From assembly GCA_035771175.1 (NCBI GenBank), contig CM069589.1, forward strand, positions 24,446,201-24,510,200: DNA of 64,000 nt, written 5' to 3'. The notes beneath the pieces are model-generated. The model made no database searches, was not told where the DNA came from, and saw nothing but the letters and a program-made list of their open reading frames with translations. This document shows positions 45,392-57,680 of the stretch, piece by piece. The DNA comes from Paratinospora sagittata (taxonomy: Eukaryota; Streptophyta; Magnoliopsida; Ranunculales; Menispermaceae). Both the position numbers and the translations under genes were made by a program. The first letter of the stretch is position 1. Each line of letters starts with the position of its first letter.

Positions 45392-47175
45392 AAGATTACA
45401 ATGATATAGAGAAGTGAATAACAACACTCTCAGCAATTTAAGCTTACAATCTTGAATGAGTCAACAATCACTAATCCAACCACTATGATTCTAAATGAAG
45501 TGCAATGTTGAAATAATTTCTTAGAAATACATGCAAACGATTCAAAGTATATTTATGCAAGTTCAAGAATCGTATGCATACATGTATTTTTAAATATTGA
45601 TTCTAAGTATGATTAAGGAAGCACAAGAATCAATATGAAAGTTGTTGATCAAAACTTATCAATTCAAAATAATCAATGTTCAAGCATGTGAATCAATATA
45701 TGCAAGTTATGATCAAAACAATCGATTCAAACAATATATGTATTAAGCACAAGAATCGATGTTAATCAAACCACATGAAACCACTATTAAGATACGATAA
45801 GATGAAAGCACAAGTATGGTTTCACACATTAGAGAAAATGGTTTTGATAGTGTTAAAACAAGCAATAAAAATTATTTATACTTAAAGCACAAACACTAAA
45901 AAAAAAGTTACCCAACTTAGGTAAGATGAAGATCGTCGATTTTCCAAGGTGTATGTGATTGAGAGGTTTCTCTTCCAAAGATGATCAAGATCAACAAGTA
46001 TGGATGAAAAACACTTAAGAGCACTTTGATCAAACACTCTAGAACTCCTTTCTAGTTTCTCAAAGATTTTGGAATGGTTTGGAGAACTCTTCAAAAGGTT
46101 GAATCAAAAACTCAAATGTAGTGAACTTTTGTTTTGAATAGAGGATTAAATGGCTCAAGAACTTGTTTAGGACGAGTATAAATGATGTAGAGAAAATCGC
46201 ACAAGATCTCTTGATTTTGCAAAAGTTTCTCTTCAAATGAGCAAGTGTGGTATTTATAGAAAAACACCACACCAAGGCACAAGAACGCGTTCCTTAACAC
46301 AAGAGGTGTTTCTAGTTTGAAATCTGAAAAGTTTCATATTTCCCTCCAATTAAGGAGCGTGTTCCTCAATATGTCCGTTGGGTATAGGAACAGACTCCTT
46401 CAACAAGAATCACTGACTCTTAAAATTGTTCCTATTTTGCCCTTGGAAACAGGAGCGCGTTCTTTTTCCCTAATAAAAAAAAATTGAGTCTTGGGAAATG
46501 CCATAGGAGTGCGTTCCTCTTACAAGAAGCGTGTTCCTTAAACCTGATAAAAAAATCACTGAGTATCGGGAAAATGCTAAGGAGCGCGTTCCTTTAATGC
46601 CAAGTGAAACAAACTCGATTTTTTTATCATTTTAGGTTTAGAACATTGTCAAAAACATAAACTAACATTTTAAAACATTTTTTACACGATTAAGGTATAA
46701 TTAACACAGTTAAAACATAAGCAATTTAATCGATTAAACCAATGATAAAAGCAATAAGTACAAAACATGTGAGACGATAAAGCCATGCAAAGTTGACAAG
46801 TTGAATGCATGTTAAACAATTATTACTAAGTGATAGCATAATTATCAAATTAAAATATGTGCATGCATGATTAATCATATAGTAATGTATATGCATAAGT
46901 GTATTAAACTATATGAATGATTTATGAAAAGATGCAAATCATGTGTGATTGGAACAAGTAACAATTCCTCTACAACACTAAGATTCTAGTAAAGTAATAC
47001 AACCATGAAGCTCTCGAATCTTTGTGAATACTGTTCCTTCCACATGTTTTGACATTGCAGTTGAATCCATTAGATATATCTAGTTAACACTGAAACAACT
47101 ACATCAAAGAGATTAGATAACACAGGTATGTTGTTTGCAATCATCAAAACAAAACTAGGTGAGATTAGCTAGCAT
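45391..47175 (-). repeat. Copia LTR fragment inside Athila gag, GGAACGCGTTCC family
   Basis: It matches 29500-31382 without the first about 450 bp (the TGTTGGCC end) and ends TTAGCTAGCATCA. A TATA-like box is at 46249-46259. Words GAACGCGTTCC, GGAGCGTGTTCC, GGAGCGCGTTCT, GGAGTGCGTTCC and GGAGCGCGTTCC lie at 46280-46595. No TSD is seen, and the gag core next to it is lost, so insertion was followed by deletion. Confidence 0.75.
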
Positions 47176-48105
47176 CACAAATGAGTTTCCAACGACAAGG
47201 TTCGCTACCAAGTTACACCGAGGTGAATCCTAAAGAACAATGTAAGGTCGTTACTTTGAGGAGTGGCAAGAAAGTACAAGGGGCTGAGAATATGAGTTCA
47301 AAGGTTGCACCACCATCACATAACAATGAGCAACAAGAAGAGCCAAGGAATGATTATGAGATCCATGAAGAGAAGAACAAGGCACAAGAGGGGGAGAAGA
47401 CAAAAGATAAGCCTTATAGGCCCGGTTCTATCACTTTTACTGATAATCCTCCTAGTATCAAACCTTATCTTCCTTTTCCCCAAAGATTTTAAAAGAAAAA
47501 GCTCGATGAGCAATTTGCTAAATTTTTGGAGATTTTTAAGAAAATTCACATAAATATTTCTTTTGCAGATGTTTTGGAGCAAATTCCCAACTGTGTGAAT
47601 TCATGAAGGACGTGATGACAAGGAAGAGGAAGTTAGAAGAGTATGAGAAGGTCAAGCTCACCGAAAAATGCCGTGCCATCTTACAGAGGAAGCTACCCCA
47701 AAAGCTTAAGGATCTAGGGAGTTTAACCATCCTTTGTGTTATTGGTGCTTCTACTTTTGATAAAGTTTTATGTAATCTTGTTGCTAGTATTAATTTAATG
47801 TCTTTATCTGTGTTCAGGAAGCTTGGACTTGGAGAGGTAAAGCCAACAACCATTTCATTACAGTTGGCGGACCGGTCTCTTACATATCCTAGAGGCATCA
47901 TAGAGGACGTACTTGTTAAAGTTGATAAGTTAATATTCCCTGTGGACTTTGTGGTGTTGGACATGGAGGAAGATGGTGAGATACCATTGATTCTTGGGTG
48001 GCCCTTTTTTGGCTACCGGGCGAGCTTTGATAGATGTTCAAAAGGGTGAACTTACATTGAGGGCGTATGACGAGGAAGTACTTTTCAACATCTAAACGAC
48101 CCTAA
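47176..48105 (+). pseudogene. Athila gag tail and aspartic protease
   Basis: The gag tail reads GSLPSYTEVNPKEQCKVVTL, a charged linker, then SIKPYLPFPQRF and a stop at 47490. Protease follows (47603-48049): KAILQ-type linker, TIPCVIG-like LTILCVIGASTFDKVL, then NLVASINLMSLSVFRKLGL at about 47774. The active site of relatives reads DLGAS; here the first residue is Asn, so the catalytic aspartate is lost. [16 protein letters not shown] marks the C-terminus, with a frame shift near 48010. Confidence 0.85.
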
Positions 48106-49770
48106 AGTTCCCTTCTAAGATGGGCACATGTAACCTGGTAGATATGATTGATATGGTTGATGGGTGTGTTGAAGAGGTTCATGAGACAACTACACCAGTG
48201 GATGATCTAGAAAGATGTTTTGTGAACTCAGTGGCTAGAGATGGGGCACTAGATGAAGATGTCCAGCATTGTGTTATGGCTTTTGAAGCATCACCATTTG
48301 ATCCCCCTCAAGCAAAAGTGGGAGAATTGGATGAAAGTTCCTGAAGTAAAGCAAGTGAGCCTACACTCGAGTTGAAGCCTCTTCCGAATCACTTAAGATA
48401 TGCATTCTTGGGTGATGAGTCTACTTATCCAGTTATCATTTCTTCATCCTTATCACATGTGGAAGAGGATAAATTGTTAAGGATACTAAGGAAGCATAAA
48501 TCAGCCTTGGGATGATCAATTAAAGATATCAAGGGAATATGTCCATCGATATGCATGCATAAGATACTTATGGAGGGCACCTACAAGCCTTCAATAGAGC
48601 ACCAAAACAGGCTAAATCTAGCCATGAAAGAGGTCGTAAAAGCTGAAATCTTGAAGTGGTTGAAGGCGGGAATTGTGTGTATTGACTACCAGAAGCTAAA
48701 CAAGGCAACGAGAAAGGATCACTTTATCCTTCCTTTTATTGATCAAATGTTGGACCGTTTGGCGGGCTTCAAGTACTATTGCTTCTTGGATGGATATTCG
48801 GGCTAAAATCAAAAATCCATTATAGCAGAAGACCAAGAAAAGACCACCTTCAGTTGCCCATATGGTTTTTTTGCCTTCCGGAGGATGCCTTTTGGTTTAT
48901 GCAATGCGTCGGCGACTTTTCAACGGTGCATGATGTCTATTTTTGATGATATGATTGAGGAGATTATGGAGGTGTTTATGGATGATTTTTCTATTTTTGG
49001 GACTTCATTTGACCATTGCCTCTAGAATTGTTCTCTTGTGCTTCAAAGATGTGAAGAAACCAACCTAGTGCTATATTAGGAGAAGTGTCATTTCATGGTA
49101 CAAGAAGGCATTGTTTTGGGCCATCAGGTTTCTTCCAAGGGTCTTGAGGTGGATAGGGCCAAGATGTTGGCTATTGAGAAGCTTCCTCATCCTAAGAATA
49201 TGAAAGACATCTGTAGTTTCTTAAGGCATGTCGGTTTCTACCGACCCTTTATCAAAGATTTCTCAAAAATTTCAAAGCCTCTTTGTAACTTACTGGAGAA
49301 AGAGGCATCATTTGAGTTTGATGAGCATTGTGTCAAGGCATTTGAGTTGTTCAAGAAAGCATTAATCTCAGCCCCTATAATGATTGTGTTGGATTGGAAG
49401 GAACCGTTCGAGATTATGTGTGATGCAAGCGACTTTGCAGTTGGGGTAGTTCTTGGGCTAAGGCAAGATAAGATAAGATAATTTGGACCATTTACTATTT
49501 AAGTCATACTCTTGATGGGGCCCAACAAAACTACACCACGACCGAGAAGGAATTGTTAGCCGTTGTGTTTGCTTGTGACAAGTTTCGGTCTTACATTATT
49601 GGGTCCAAGGTCATTGTGTACACCGATCATGTCACCATTTGATACTTATTTGAGAAGAAAGATGTCAAGCCTAGGTTGATTGGGTAGATCCTTTTGTTGC
49701 AAGAGTTTGACTGGGAGATTAAAGACAAGAAGAGAAAGACAAGTGCTTACCAATTCTTGAGACCTTCCCG
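48106..49770 (+). pseudogene. Athila RT and RNase H
   Basis: After a spacer (48120-48344) RT reads CMHKILMEGTYKPSIEHQ and LKWLKAGIV. It then jumps to CIDYQKLNKATRKDHF, so about 45 codons that relatives carry, including VPKKGG, are deleted near 48680. FFLDGYSG-like YCFLDGYSG and the catalytic VFMDDF (about 48972-48989) follow, then GHQVSSKGLEVDRAK and the RNase H start EPFEIMCDASDFAVGVVLG. The rest, with YTDH, is riddled with stops. Confidence 0.85.
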
Positions 49771-49779
49771 TATGAGAAA

Positions 49780-51084
49780 TTGTATGGATTGGGAGTAAAA
49801 GCTCTATGGTATGCTGATTTTGCTAATTACTTGGTTTGTGGTACTTTGCTTTCAGATTTATCTTATTCAAGGAAGAAAAAGTTTTTGCATGATTTCACGT
49901 CCTACATGTGGGATGAGCTTTTACTCTTCAAAAGATGCAATGATCAAATGATTCGGCGGTGTGTACCGGAGGAGGAGGTTGAAGCCATTCTCCACGAGTG
50001 TCATTCCTCCCCCTATGGAGGTCATTTTGGAGCTACTAGGACAGTGGCGAAGGTGCTTCAAAGTGGGTTTTATTGGCCCACTATGTTTCGTGATAGCTAC
50101 ATTTTTGTGAAGACATGTGATAGATACCAACATCTTGGTACCATCTCTATGAGACGTGAGTTACCACTAACTAACATCTTAGAAGTGGAGCTTTTTGATA
50201 TGTGGGGCATTGATTTTATGGGCCCTTTTCCCTCTTCGTTTGGCAAGACGTATATACTTTTGGCGATGGATTATGTATCCAAATGGGTTGAAGCTATAGC
50301 TACAGAGACCAATGATGCCAAGGTGGTGCTGAAATTTCTACACAAACAATTATTTACTAGATTTGGCACTCCTAGGGCTATCATAAGTGATGAAGGCACT
50401 CACTTTTGCAACAAACTATTCAATGCTTTATTTACCAAATATGGGGTGAAACATAAAGTAGCACTTGCTTACATTCCTCAAACCAATGGCCAATCCAAAG
50501 TTAGTAACCAGGGAGTCAAATAAATATTGGAGAAGATTGTCAATGTCACTAGGAAAGATTGGTCTTTGAAGCTTGATGATGCTTTATGAGCATATCGGAC
50601 TGCATTGAAGACTCTTATTGGAATGTCTCCTTACTGCCTTGTGTTTGGCAAGTCTTGTCACTTACTGGTTGAGTTAGAGCATCGAGCATATTGGGCGGTG
50701 AAAAAGCTAAATTTTGACTTAAAGGCATCCAGAGATCAAAGGTTACTTGAACTAATTGAGATGGAAGAATTTCAGAATGATGCCTATGAGAACGCAAAGA
50801 TCTACAAGGAGCGGACCAAGAAGTGGCATGACAAGAATATTGAGAAGAGAGATTTTGAACCGTGGCAACACGTACTCCTATTCAATTCTAGATTGAAGTT
50901 ATTCCCGGGCAAGGTAAAGTCAAGATGGTCGGGGCCCTTTATTGTTGAGCGAATATTCCCATTTGGAGCAGTTGAGCTGAAGAATGATAGTGGTGTTTGT
51001 TTTCGAGTTAATGGACAATGGTTGAAGATCTACTTTGGCAAAGAGGTGTGGCGTGACGAGTGCATCTCACTTGAAGAGCCGTGA
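49780..51084 (+). pseudogene. Athila integrase
   Basis: The zinc finger has the two histidine positions (LHECH, YGGHFG) but only one of the last two cysteines: relatives read CDRCQ, here CDRYQ. In the core, GIDFMGPFP and ISDEGTHF keep both aspartates. The glutamate is lost: relatives read GQAEVSN, here GQSKVSN (about 50490). Stops lie at 50521 and 50588. The C-terminal part (50605-51084) is open with [13 protein letters not shown] and ends at TGA 51082-51084. Confidence 0.9.
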
Positions 51085-52798
51085 TTATAATGTGATCGAA
51101 AGTCAAGCTGAGGACTTTAAACTAAGAGCTTGTTGGGAGGCAACCCATCGGTTTTGGAGTTTTCTTATTTTCTTTGTTTTATGTTTTTAGTCATTTTAGT
51201 ATAGATTTGAGTTTCGTGCCATTGACATATTTTTTTCTTTTCCTTTCTAGGTTCTAAAACAAGTTTGGGGGTCTTCTTGGAGCATCTACGAGAGGCGAAT
51301 GGAGGTCATCATAAAAAGTCTTCACCCTTGGGGGTTAAAGGGGTTTTTTTAAACTCTCTTCTTTTGTATTTGCCTCTGTTTTCCTAGTTTTTCTTTATTT
51401 ATTTCATGCATTGAGGACAATGCTCGCTTTAAGTTTGGGGAGAGAGTCTTGAATTTTTGTCATGGTAAGTTTGTTGAGTGTGCATTAGTATAGGTTAGGT
51501 AGTCACATTCTTTTACAATTTTAGACTTACTTGTGGACGGCCAATGGCAACAGAACACTTCAGAGATATGAAACTATAAGGTAATTTAGGAAGTATCTAT
51601 ATGTATGTGTGCTTGATCCATTTTTGCTAAGATTTGTTGGAGAGACTTAACCATTTGTACATGGTTTTGATCATTTGATTAAGATTGTTTGGAATGGACT
51701 TTTGCTTGCTAAGTCATATTTTAGATCTCTAGGGATTCTAGAACAAGTTTGATCACTACTCGAGGCGAAATCTGAGAGAACGCACCATGAGGAAGATGAT
51801 TTAGGCCATGTTTGAAAAAGTTTGAGCCAAATAGCCTACCTTACTTTCTATTATGTCCATAGCACCCATTTGAGCTGAATATCTTTTTTCTTTGTTACCT
51901 ATGCATTATGAACTTTGAGCTTGATATGTTTAAATTTCTTGTTTTTCAACCTATGCATCTTATATACTTTGATCATGTTGGAGTATTATTTTTTGAAGGA
52001 AGAAAAATGGGAAAGGACAAGGAAAGAAACAACAAAGGTGATAAATAAGATTTTGATGTTTGCTTATGAGTTGTACTGAAAAAGAAGAAAAATAAAAAAA
52101 TAAAAAAGAGAAGAAAAGGGTGTTGCATCTATGTGTTAAAAAGAAATAAGTTTGGGGGTGTAGCATTCTATGAAAAAAAAAAGAGTGATGACAAGAAGCA
52201 AACAATACAAGAATGGGAGTAAATCAAAAGTTGAATTTTGAAGAGGATATATGCACTGAAATTGGGGTTTTGGTTTCAAATGTAATGTAGTTGATGCTTG
52301 TAATTGATCAAAGTGTTTATGGTGTTTTGAGCTTAAATTTTTCTATTTTTCCCTACCTTTGAACCTTGGCCTTGCATTACAACCTATGAAAGACCTATTG
52401 ATTCTGAATGGTGTGTGATCTACATTAGTGGAGAGTGGCGTGAAAGGCTTGCCTATGGAGTTCCAATCTAAACCATATATTTTGAGATCTCACACTTAAT
52501 ACTTGCTTGCATTTGCTCATGACTTGTATGATTAGTATGATGAGATTAGCTATGTACTTATGTGTGAAAGAATCAAAGCTGGAGCTTGGTAAGAGTTGGG
52601 TTGAAATTCTAGACAACTTTATGCTCTTGAAGTTCTTCTTAGAAGTGAATATTCTTTTTGGTGTAATCTTGGAGGCCATATATGTAAGTACAATGTTGAG
52701 TTAAGTCTTTATTTTTGCGAGAATGTGACTTTAGAAAGGTTATGTTGATCCTAAGTTTTTAGCTTTCTTTTCCCTTTACTCAGGACGATCAAAGTCCT
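51085..52798 (+). other. Athila 3' non-coding region
   Basis: About 1.7 kb without a convincing ORF, where some Athila elements have an env-like frame. It carries repeats of the polypurine-tract word AAGTTTGGGG at 51261, 51431 and 52148, besides the true one at 52799. Open frames on the minus strand here come from A-rich runs. Confidence 0.7.
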
Positions 52799-52813
52799 AA
52801 GTTTGGGGGTATT
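52799..52813 (+). other. Athila polypurine tract
   Basis: AAGTTTGGGGGTATT stands directly before the LTR start TGATAGTTGC. Confidence 0.8.
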
Positions 52814-53488
52814 TGATAGTTGCATATTTAGATAGGTTTTAGAGCATGTTTTTAGGCATTTCATGCCTCAATTTCATGTGGTTATGTTAGTTTTGATGCA
52901 TTCGTTCGTTTAGGAATATTTTGGTTTTTCATGCGTATTTTGGTTTATTATAATTTGATTCATTTTATGTTTTAGAGTGTTATTAAATTGATTTTCTTTG
53001 TTTTGTAAGTGTTTAGATGTGTTGGTCATGGATTTGGATGATGGAAACATGTACAAGAAGATGCAAAGAAGAAACATGAAGAATACAAGTCAGAAAGGAG
53101 TGAAAAAATGGCCAAGTCCAAGAAGAAAAGAGCACCACACAGCGTACTGGGCGTTGTGGCACCAGGAAGCGGTGTCGTGGTGGTGAAAGGAAAGAAGAAG
53201 AAGAGGTGTACTGAGTGCCGCAGCACCAATGGGTTGATAAACTTTCGATTTTTAGCAAGTTTCAAGTTATTTTATTCCACACTTTCCAATTTCGATTCTA
53301 CACTACTTTGGGGCATACTATATATCAAAATTTAGGATTTTTTGAAGGAGATATACTGGAGAATAGAGAACGACGGCTAGGAGCAAAGGAACTCGAAAAA
53401 ATCGACTTGAAGACAAGGAGAAATCGACAAGTTCTAAAGCATCTAGTTTGGGTTTTGATATTTAATTTCATGTTTCTCTACATGTTTT
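52814..53488 (+). repeat. Athila 3' LTR, truncated
   Basis: It matches 42228 onward up to TTCTCTACATGTTTTGAT, then changes to third-ORF sequence at about 53489. It carries a roughly 60-bp purine-rich segment near 53155-53215 that the 5' LTR lacks. The second half is missing. Confidence 0.85.
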
Positions 53489-55589
53489 GATTCTAGGAGC
53501 TTTTGGTATTCTAGTTCTAGAAAATAACTTGAACATTTCCTTAATAAATCCTCTAACACCTTCCATTCAATCATCAACTCTTGTGATCGTAAAAGATAGA
53601 TCGAGAATGTTTTTTGATAGAAAGGGCATCTTGGTTTCCATATTGGTTCTTTTTTCCTTTACTTGATCAATGGATACTAGGAGATTATCCATTTTTCTTC
53701 CATCAAAATTTACTTGACCTGAAGTAGCAACATTGGGTATGATTGTAGATTTCAAGCTTCTAACTACTTTAAGAACAAGTTCCAAAGAAATAGGTGAAGC
53801 TGGTGTTAGGGTACCATCTACATTCTTCAAATTGTGCACAACTTCCTAGATGGATCCAACAGGTTTGACTTGAATAAATCTGGTGAAACTTGAGCAGGGG
53901 CAGGTTCTTGTTGTGACAGTCACTCCAATTAGTTTTTTATTTGTGAAAGTCCTTCTTTCAAACTATCCAAAGCACTCAAATCAATACTTGGTGCAACAGT
54001 ACTTGTGGATGGCAATGATGACTTCAAATTCTCAAATTCTTATCCAAAGATCCAGTAGTATTGCTCAGTTGATTTGCCATTATGCTCATGCTTTCAGCAC
54101 ATCTCTTCAGTTCTTCTAATTCATGTGATCTTTCTTCTTCAAACAACTTATTTACTTCAGTTAATAGGTTAAATCCGTGTACCTCATTAGCTTCTCGTAT
54201 TTTTCTCAAAAATTCTTCTCATTGAAGATTGGTTGTGGTGGCTGAGAAGGAACTAGTGAATCTCCATGATGAATTGGAAAAAAGTGTTATGGGTGGCTGT
54301 CATGAATTGGTGAATTGATAGGAACAACACCCTCTTCAACACCTTCATTTACTTGAGCTTGGGCATGAGACATCACTTCATCTTGTGCCTCAGCTTCATC
54401 TTTATGGGGTTCCCCTTCCATTGGGATGTCCCCTCTGAATGGTAGTTCAGATGGAGTGTTCTCTGAATCAACTCTTTCTTCTTTAATTCTCTTTTCATCC
54501 AAAACATCTTCTTCTTCATCTCCAAATGGTCCACCTACAACTCCTTGAGGAATTGCCTTCTTGTGAAACCAACTTCTCTGCTAAGGAGCATAAACATACT
54601 TCATCAACTTGACAGTGGTGTGTCCAATACACCCATATCTGTCAACTTCATATACCTCTTCACCATGACAGTCGACACCAACAACTCAAAAAATGGGGGT
54701 TAGATGCATTCCAAATGGAATTTCTCCTCTCCTTGAAGTGGTTTTGACAATGAAGTCTAGTAGGATGTGTGGGAGACTGACTTTGATCCTATTTAACATA
54801 CACCGTGTGAGGAATCTTATTTAACACACACCATGTGAGGAACAAATCAAAATCCTTTACATTTCCTCGACTACCAACTCTTTGCTGAATAAGGTGAGAA
54901 ATGATGTTATGAACTATTCTAGGAATAAGTTCAAAAGATTGGTTGGTAAGCTTGCAATCAAGAGATTGGTGGTTCTTATTTCTAGAAAAAAAGTTGAGAG
55001 CAGTAACACTGTTATATCCCTCAAACTATCCACCTTTGGAATTTTGACAAATGATGGGAGCATCCTTAGGGAGTGAGAAGGTTGATTGAAAGTACTGTGG
55101 AGAAATTTCCACAGACTTCCCTTTCCCAGTGGATTGCCTAACCAAACCACATCTGGGTTTCTTTTGCAAGTTCTTGTAGAATTCTTTGACAAGGTTAAGA
55201 TACCATTTGTTTTGATATGTGAGAAAGGAAATCCATCCCTGAAATTTGAATAGAGGCAGGACATTCTAGTGAGCTCGAGAGAAGAATGAGAAATTCACAT
55301 AGTGTCCTATGATGACTGATTTTGTAGAGATTTTCTCAGCTCTCTTCTCTTTCTTGGATTTCTTAGATGATGTAGAAATAGGATTGGATGGTCTAGACTG
55401 AGATGGGTCAGCTGGAATCTATGCATCAGCTTGTGGAGGCTGAGCACTGGAGGTTGTAGGAACCTCAATAGGTGGCTCTATTTAAGTTTCAGCTCCGCTT
55501 TGTCTAACTCTCCTTTGTGGGGAAGGAGAAGGAGACGAAGCTCGTCTATTAATTGAACGAGTTGGAAGTTTCTTGGTTTTTGGAGCCAT
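53489..55589 (-). pseudogene. Third ORF, PF20167-like protein, copy 3
   Basis: It starts MAPKTKKLPTRSINRR at 55589, with SPSPSPQRRVR. The domain follows with several breaks: FKFQGWISFLTYQNKWY, ISPQYFQSTFSLPKDA, ELIPRIVHNIISHLI and KDFDLFLTWC (about 54830-55265). An acidic linker (54287-54502), a helical part (54024-54209) and a C-terminal piece with KMPFLSKNILDLSFTITRVD follow. A TGA at about 53564 then precedes MEGV. Copy 1 has the matching KMPFLTTTIMDMSY and a TGA at the same spot. No array or TATA remains upstream, because an Athila LTR starts 140 bp away. It may belong to the copia fragment at 59810-61860. Confidence 0.7.
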
Positions 55590-55729
55590 TCCTAAGATTT
55601 AGACACTTACGGTTCTAACAAACAGAAAAAAAAAAAAAAAAGATTTCCTAGGGTTTAAAAATGGAGTATTGGTCTAGGAATCGACTAATTTTACCTGTGT
55701 GCTAGAAATTTGATGAAATTTGAAGACAA

Positions 55730-57117
55730 ATGATAAGTAGGTATTTCGTATATGTTTTGGAGCATGTTTTAGGTGAGTTTTAGAGTGTTTGGATCATATA
55801 TTAGGTTAGTTTACCATAAATTAGGTTATATGATAGATTAGTCAAATTTTGGTAGTTTATGTCTCATTTCGGTTTTGAATTTTATAAGTTGATAGATTTG
55901 ATTATATAAGTGTATTACTTATTGGTTTTGATTTGTTTTGTAGGTGTTTAGATGTGTTGAACATGGATTTGGATGATGGAAACATGATGCATGAAGTTAA
56001 CTTAAAGATACATGAAGAATGCAAGTCAAAAAGGTTAAGAGAAATTGCCAAGTCCACAACAAAAAGAAGAAAATAGTGGCGAACACCAGAGACTGGGTGT
56101 CGCAGCATCCAGGATGGGCACCGCGGCGGCGGGGGATTTTTCAAAAATAAAAACTTTTCTATTTTTTTGGGTTTTTTGAATTCGACTTGGATCGTTCTTG
56201 GACGACTTCTTATGGACTTGTGGCTATATATAGACCACTTTTTAGGGTTTTTAAGGCATCATAGAGTGAAGAACAAGAGGATTACGGCTGCAGCGAAGTG
56301 GAAAATAAGATCAACTTTGAAGATTATTGAAGATTTTCTACACCATTCTAGTTTGTTTTTCCATTCTTCTTATTCATGTTCAAACCATTGTTTAATGTTT
56401 TTATGTCTTTAGTTATGAACTAAACCTCTTTTCTAGAGGGTAGATTGATCCAAACTTAATACTATGTCTTAGATTTTATTGTTTGATTATTATTAATGTA
56501 GTTCTTTAGTTTATTTATATTTTTCAGGGTGTAATGCTTTTGATCCCTTGATCACGGATTGAATGATCATAGACTTGAGGTAGATGCTCCAAAAGAGGGT
56601 ACCTTGGGTTAGAACTTGGAAAATATAACCTAGGCTATTGTGAGACTCAAAAGGAGATCAAGAACCTTTGAAGTCATTGGAAGAAAGTCATAGATCTTAA
56701 TGAGTTATTATCATCTTAGGTTTTCATCGAAAGAGTAAAACCAAGGTGACAATAATATGCTCTGATTGTTGCTCCAAAAGAGAGAATTAGAAACATTAGG
56801 ATTTTCGACTTATAAACGAGAGAACCGAATTAATAGTAATTACATATAAAAGGCATAGTTGAGAGTGTGGCGATATCGAACCTCTAGACCATTCTACCAT
56901 TGATTTCCTATTTGTTTTCTATTGCAATGTTAATTTAATACTTAGTTGCTTTAATAATTATTTTTAATTACTTGAACTCTCGAATTTGATTTTCTAAATA
57001 AAATTAGGGTTAAAAACGTGGTAATTACTGTAGTAGTCAATCCCTAAGGACGATATCAGATTCTCATCAGTTTATATTATAACTTGACACCGTGCACTTG
57101 CGGTTCTGCACACAACA
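55730..57117 (+). repeat. Athila 5' LTR
   Basis: It starts TGATAAGTAGGTATTTCG and ends GTTCTGCACACAACA, 1388 bp. The primer site TGGCGCCGTTGCCAGGGA is at 57124-57141. No matching 3' LTR is in the window. Confidence 0.85.
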
Positions 57118-57195
57118 AGTTTTTGGCGCCGTTGCCAGGGATTGAGATACTAGTTTTCACTAATATCGTGTTCTTTAATTTAGATTTTTTTTTTT

Positions 57196-57680
57196 TTGAT
57201 TTTCATTCTTAGTTTCTATTTTATAGGATTTCAAGAGTTTATGCAACGAGCAAGAAGTTTTGAAGTATTACCTTTCGATCCTGAGATTAAATGCACTTTT
57301 GGAAGACTAAGAAGGGAGAAAAGAATTGAAGCCGAAGCAATGGAGAATAATCAAAATCAATTGACCTTGAGAAACTACTTCAAGCCGGTCATCAATGACA
57401 ATTATTCGAGCATTGTTCGTGTTCCTATCAATGCGAACAACTTTGAGTTGAAATCGACGTTGATCTCTATGGTTCAACAACATCAGTTTGGGGGGTCTCC
57501 TATTGAAGATCCTACTATCCACATCACCACCTTCTTGGAGATGTGTGACACGATTAAGATGAATGGTGTTACTGAGGATACCATAAGATTGAGGTTATTC
57601 TCTTTTTCTCTAAGGGATAAGGCACGAGCGTGGTTGCAATCTTTGCAACCTGAGAGTATAGCCACATGGCAAGAGATGGT
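57196..57680 (+). pseudogene. Athila gag N-terminal half
   Basis: Open from 57196, with VLPFDPEIKCTFGRLRREKR, LRNYFKPVINDNYSSIVRVP, MVQQHQFGGSPIEDPTIHI and LFSFSLRDKARAWLQSLQPE. It is truncated at ATWQEMV (about 57678) by copia LTR sequence; the last residues of the open frame (RSRTKSLPG...) belong to the LTR. This is the cleanest start of gag in the window. Confidence 0.85.

Larger units (their letters stand above)
42228..53488 (+). mobile_element. Athila-type Ty3/gypsy element, nearly full length, inactive
   Basis: In order: 5' LTR with a nested solo LTR, primer site, gag start, a copia LTR fragment replacing the middle of gag, gag tail, protease, RT, RNase H, integrase, a long non-coding stretch, a polypurine tract and a truncated 3' LTR. 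Both LTRs start TGATAGTTGCATATTTAG. It inserted in a copia pre-integrase (left flank ACGAA). Many stops and lost catalytic residues show it is dead. Confidence 0.9.

Noticed and set aside
51960..52205. Minus-strand Phe/Ser-rich ORF in the Athila 3' region as an env-like gene
   Set aside because: Wrong strand, and it derives from A-rich runs. No signal peptide or conserved cysteines.
53013..53265. Open frames on the minus strand of the Athila 3' LTR
   Set aside because: They arise from purine-rich LTR DNA. The 5' LTR lacks this segment, and no protein motif is seen.
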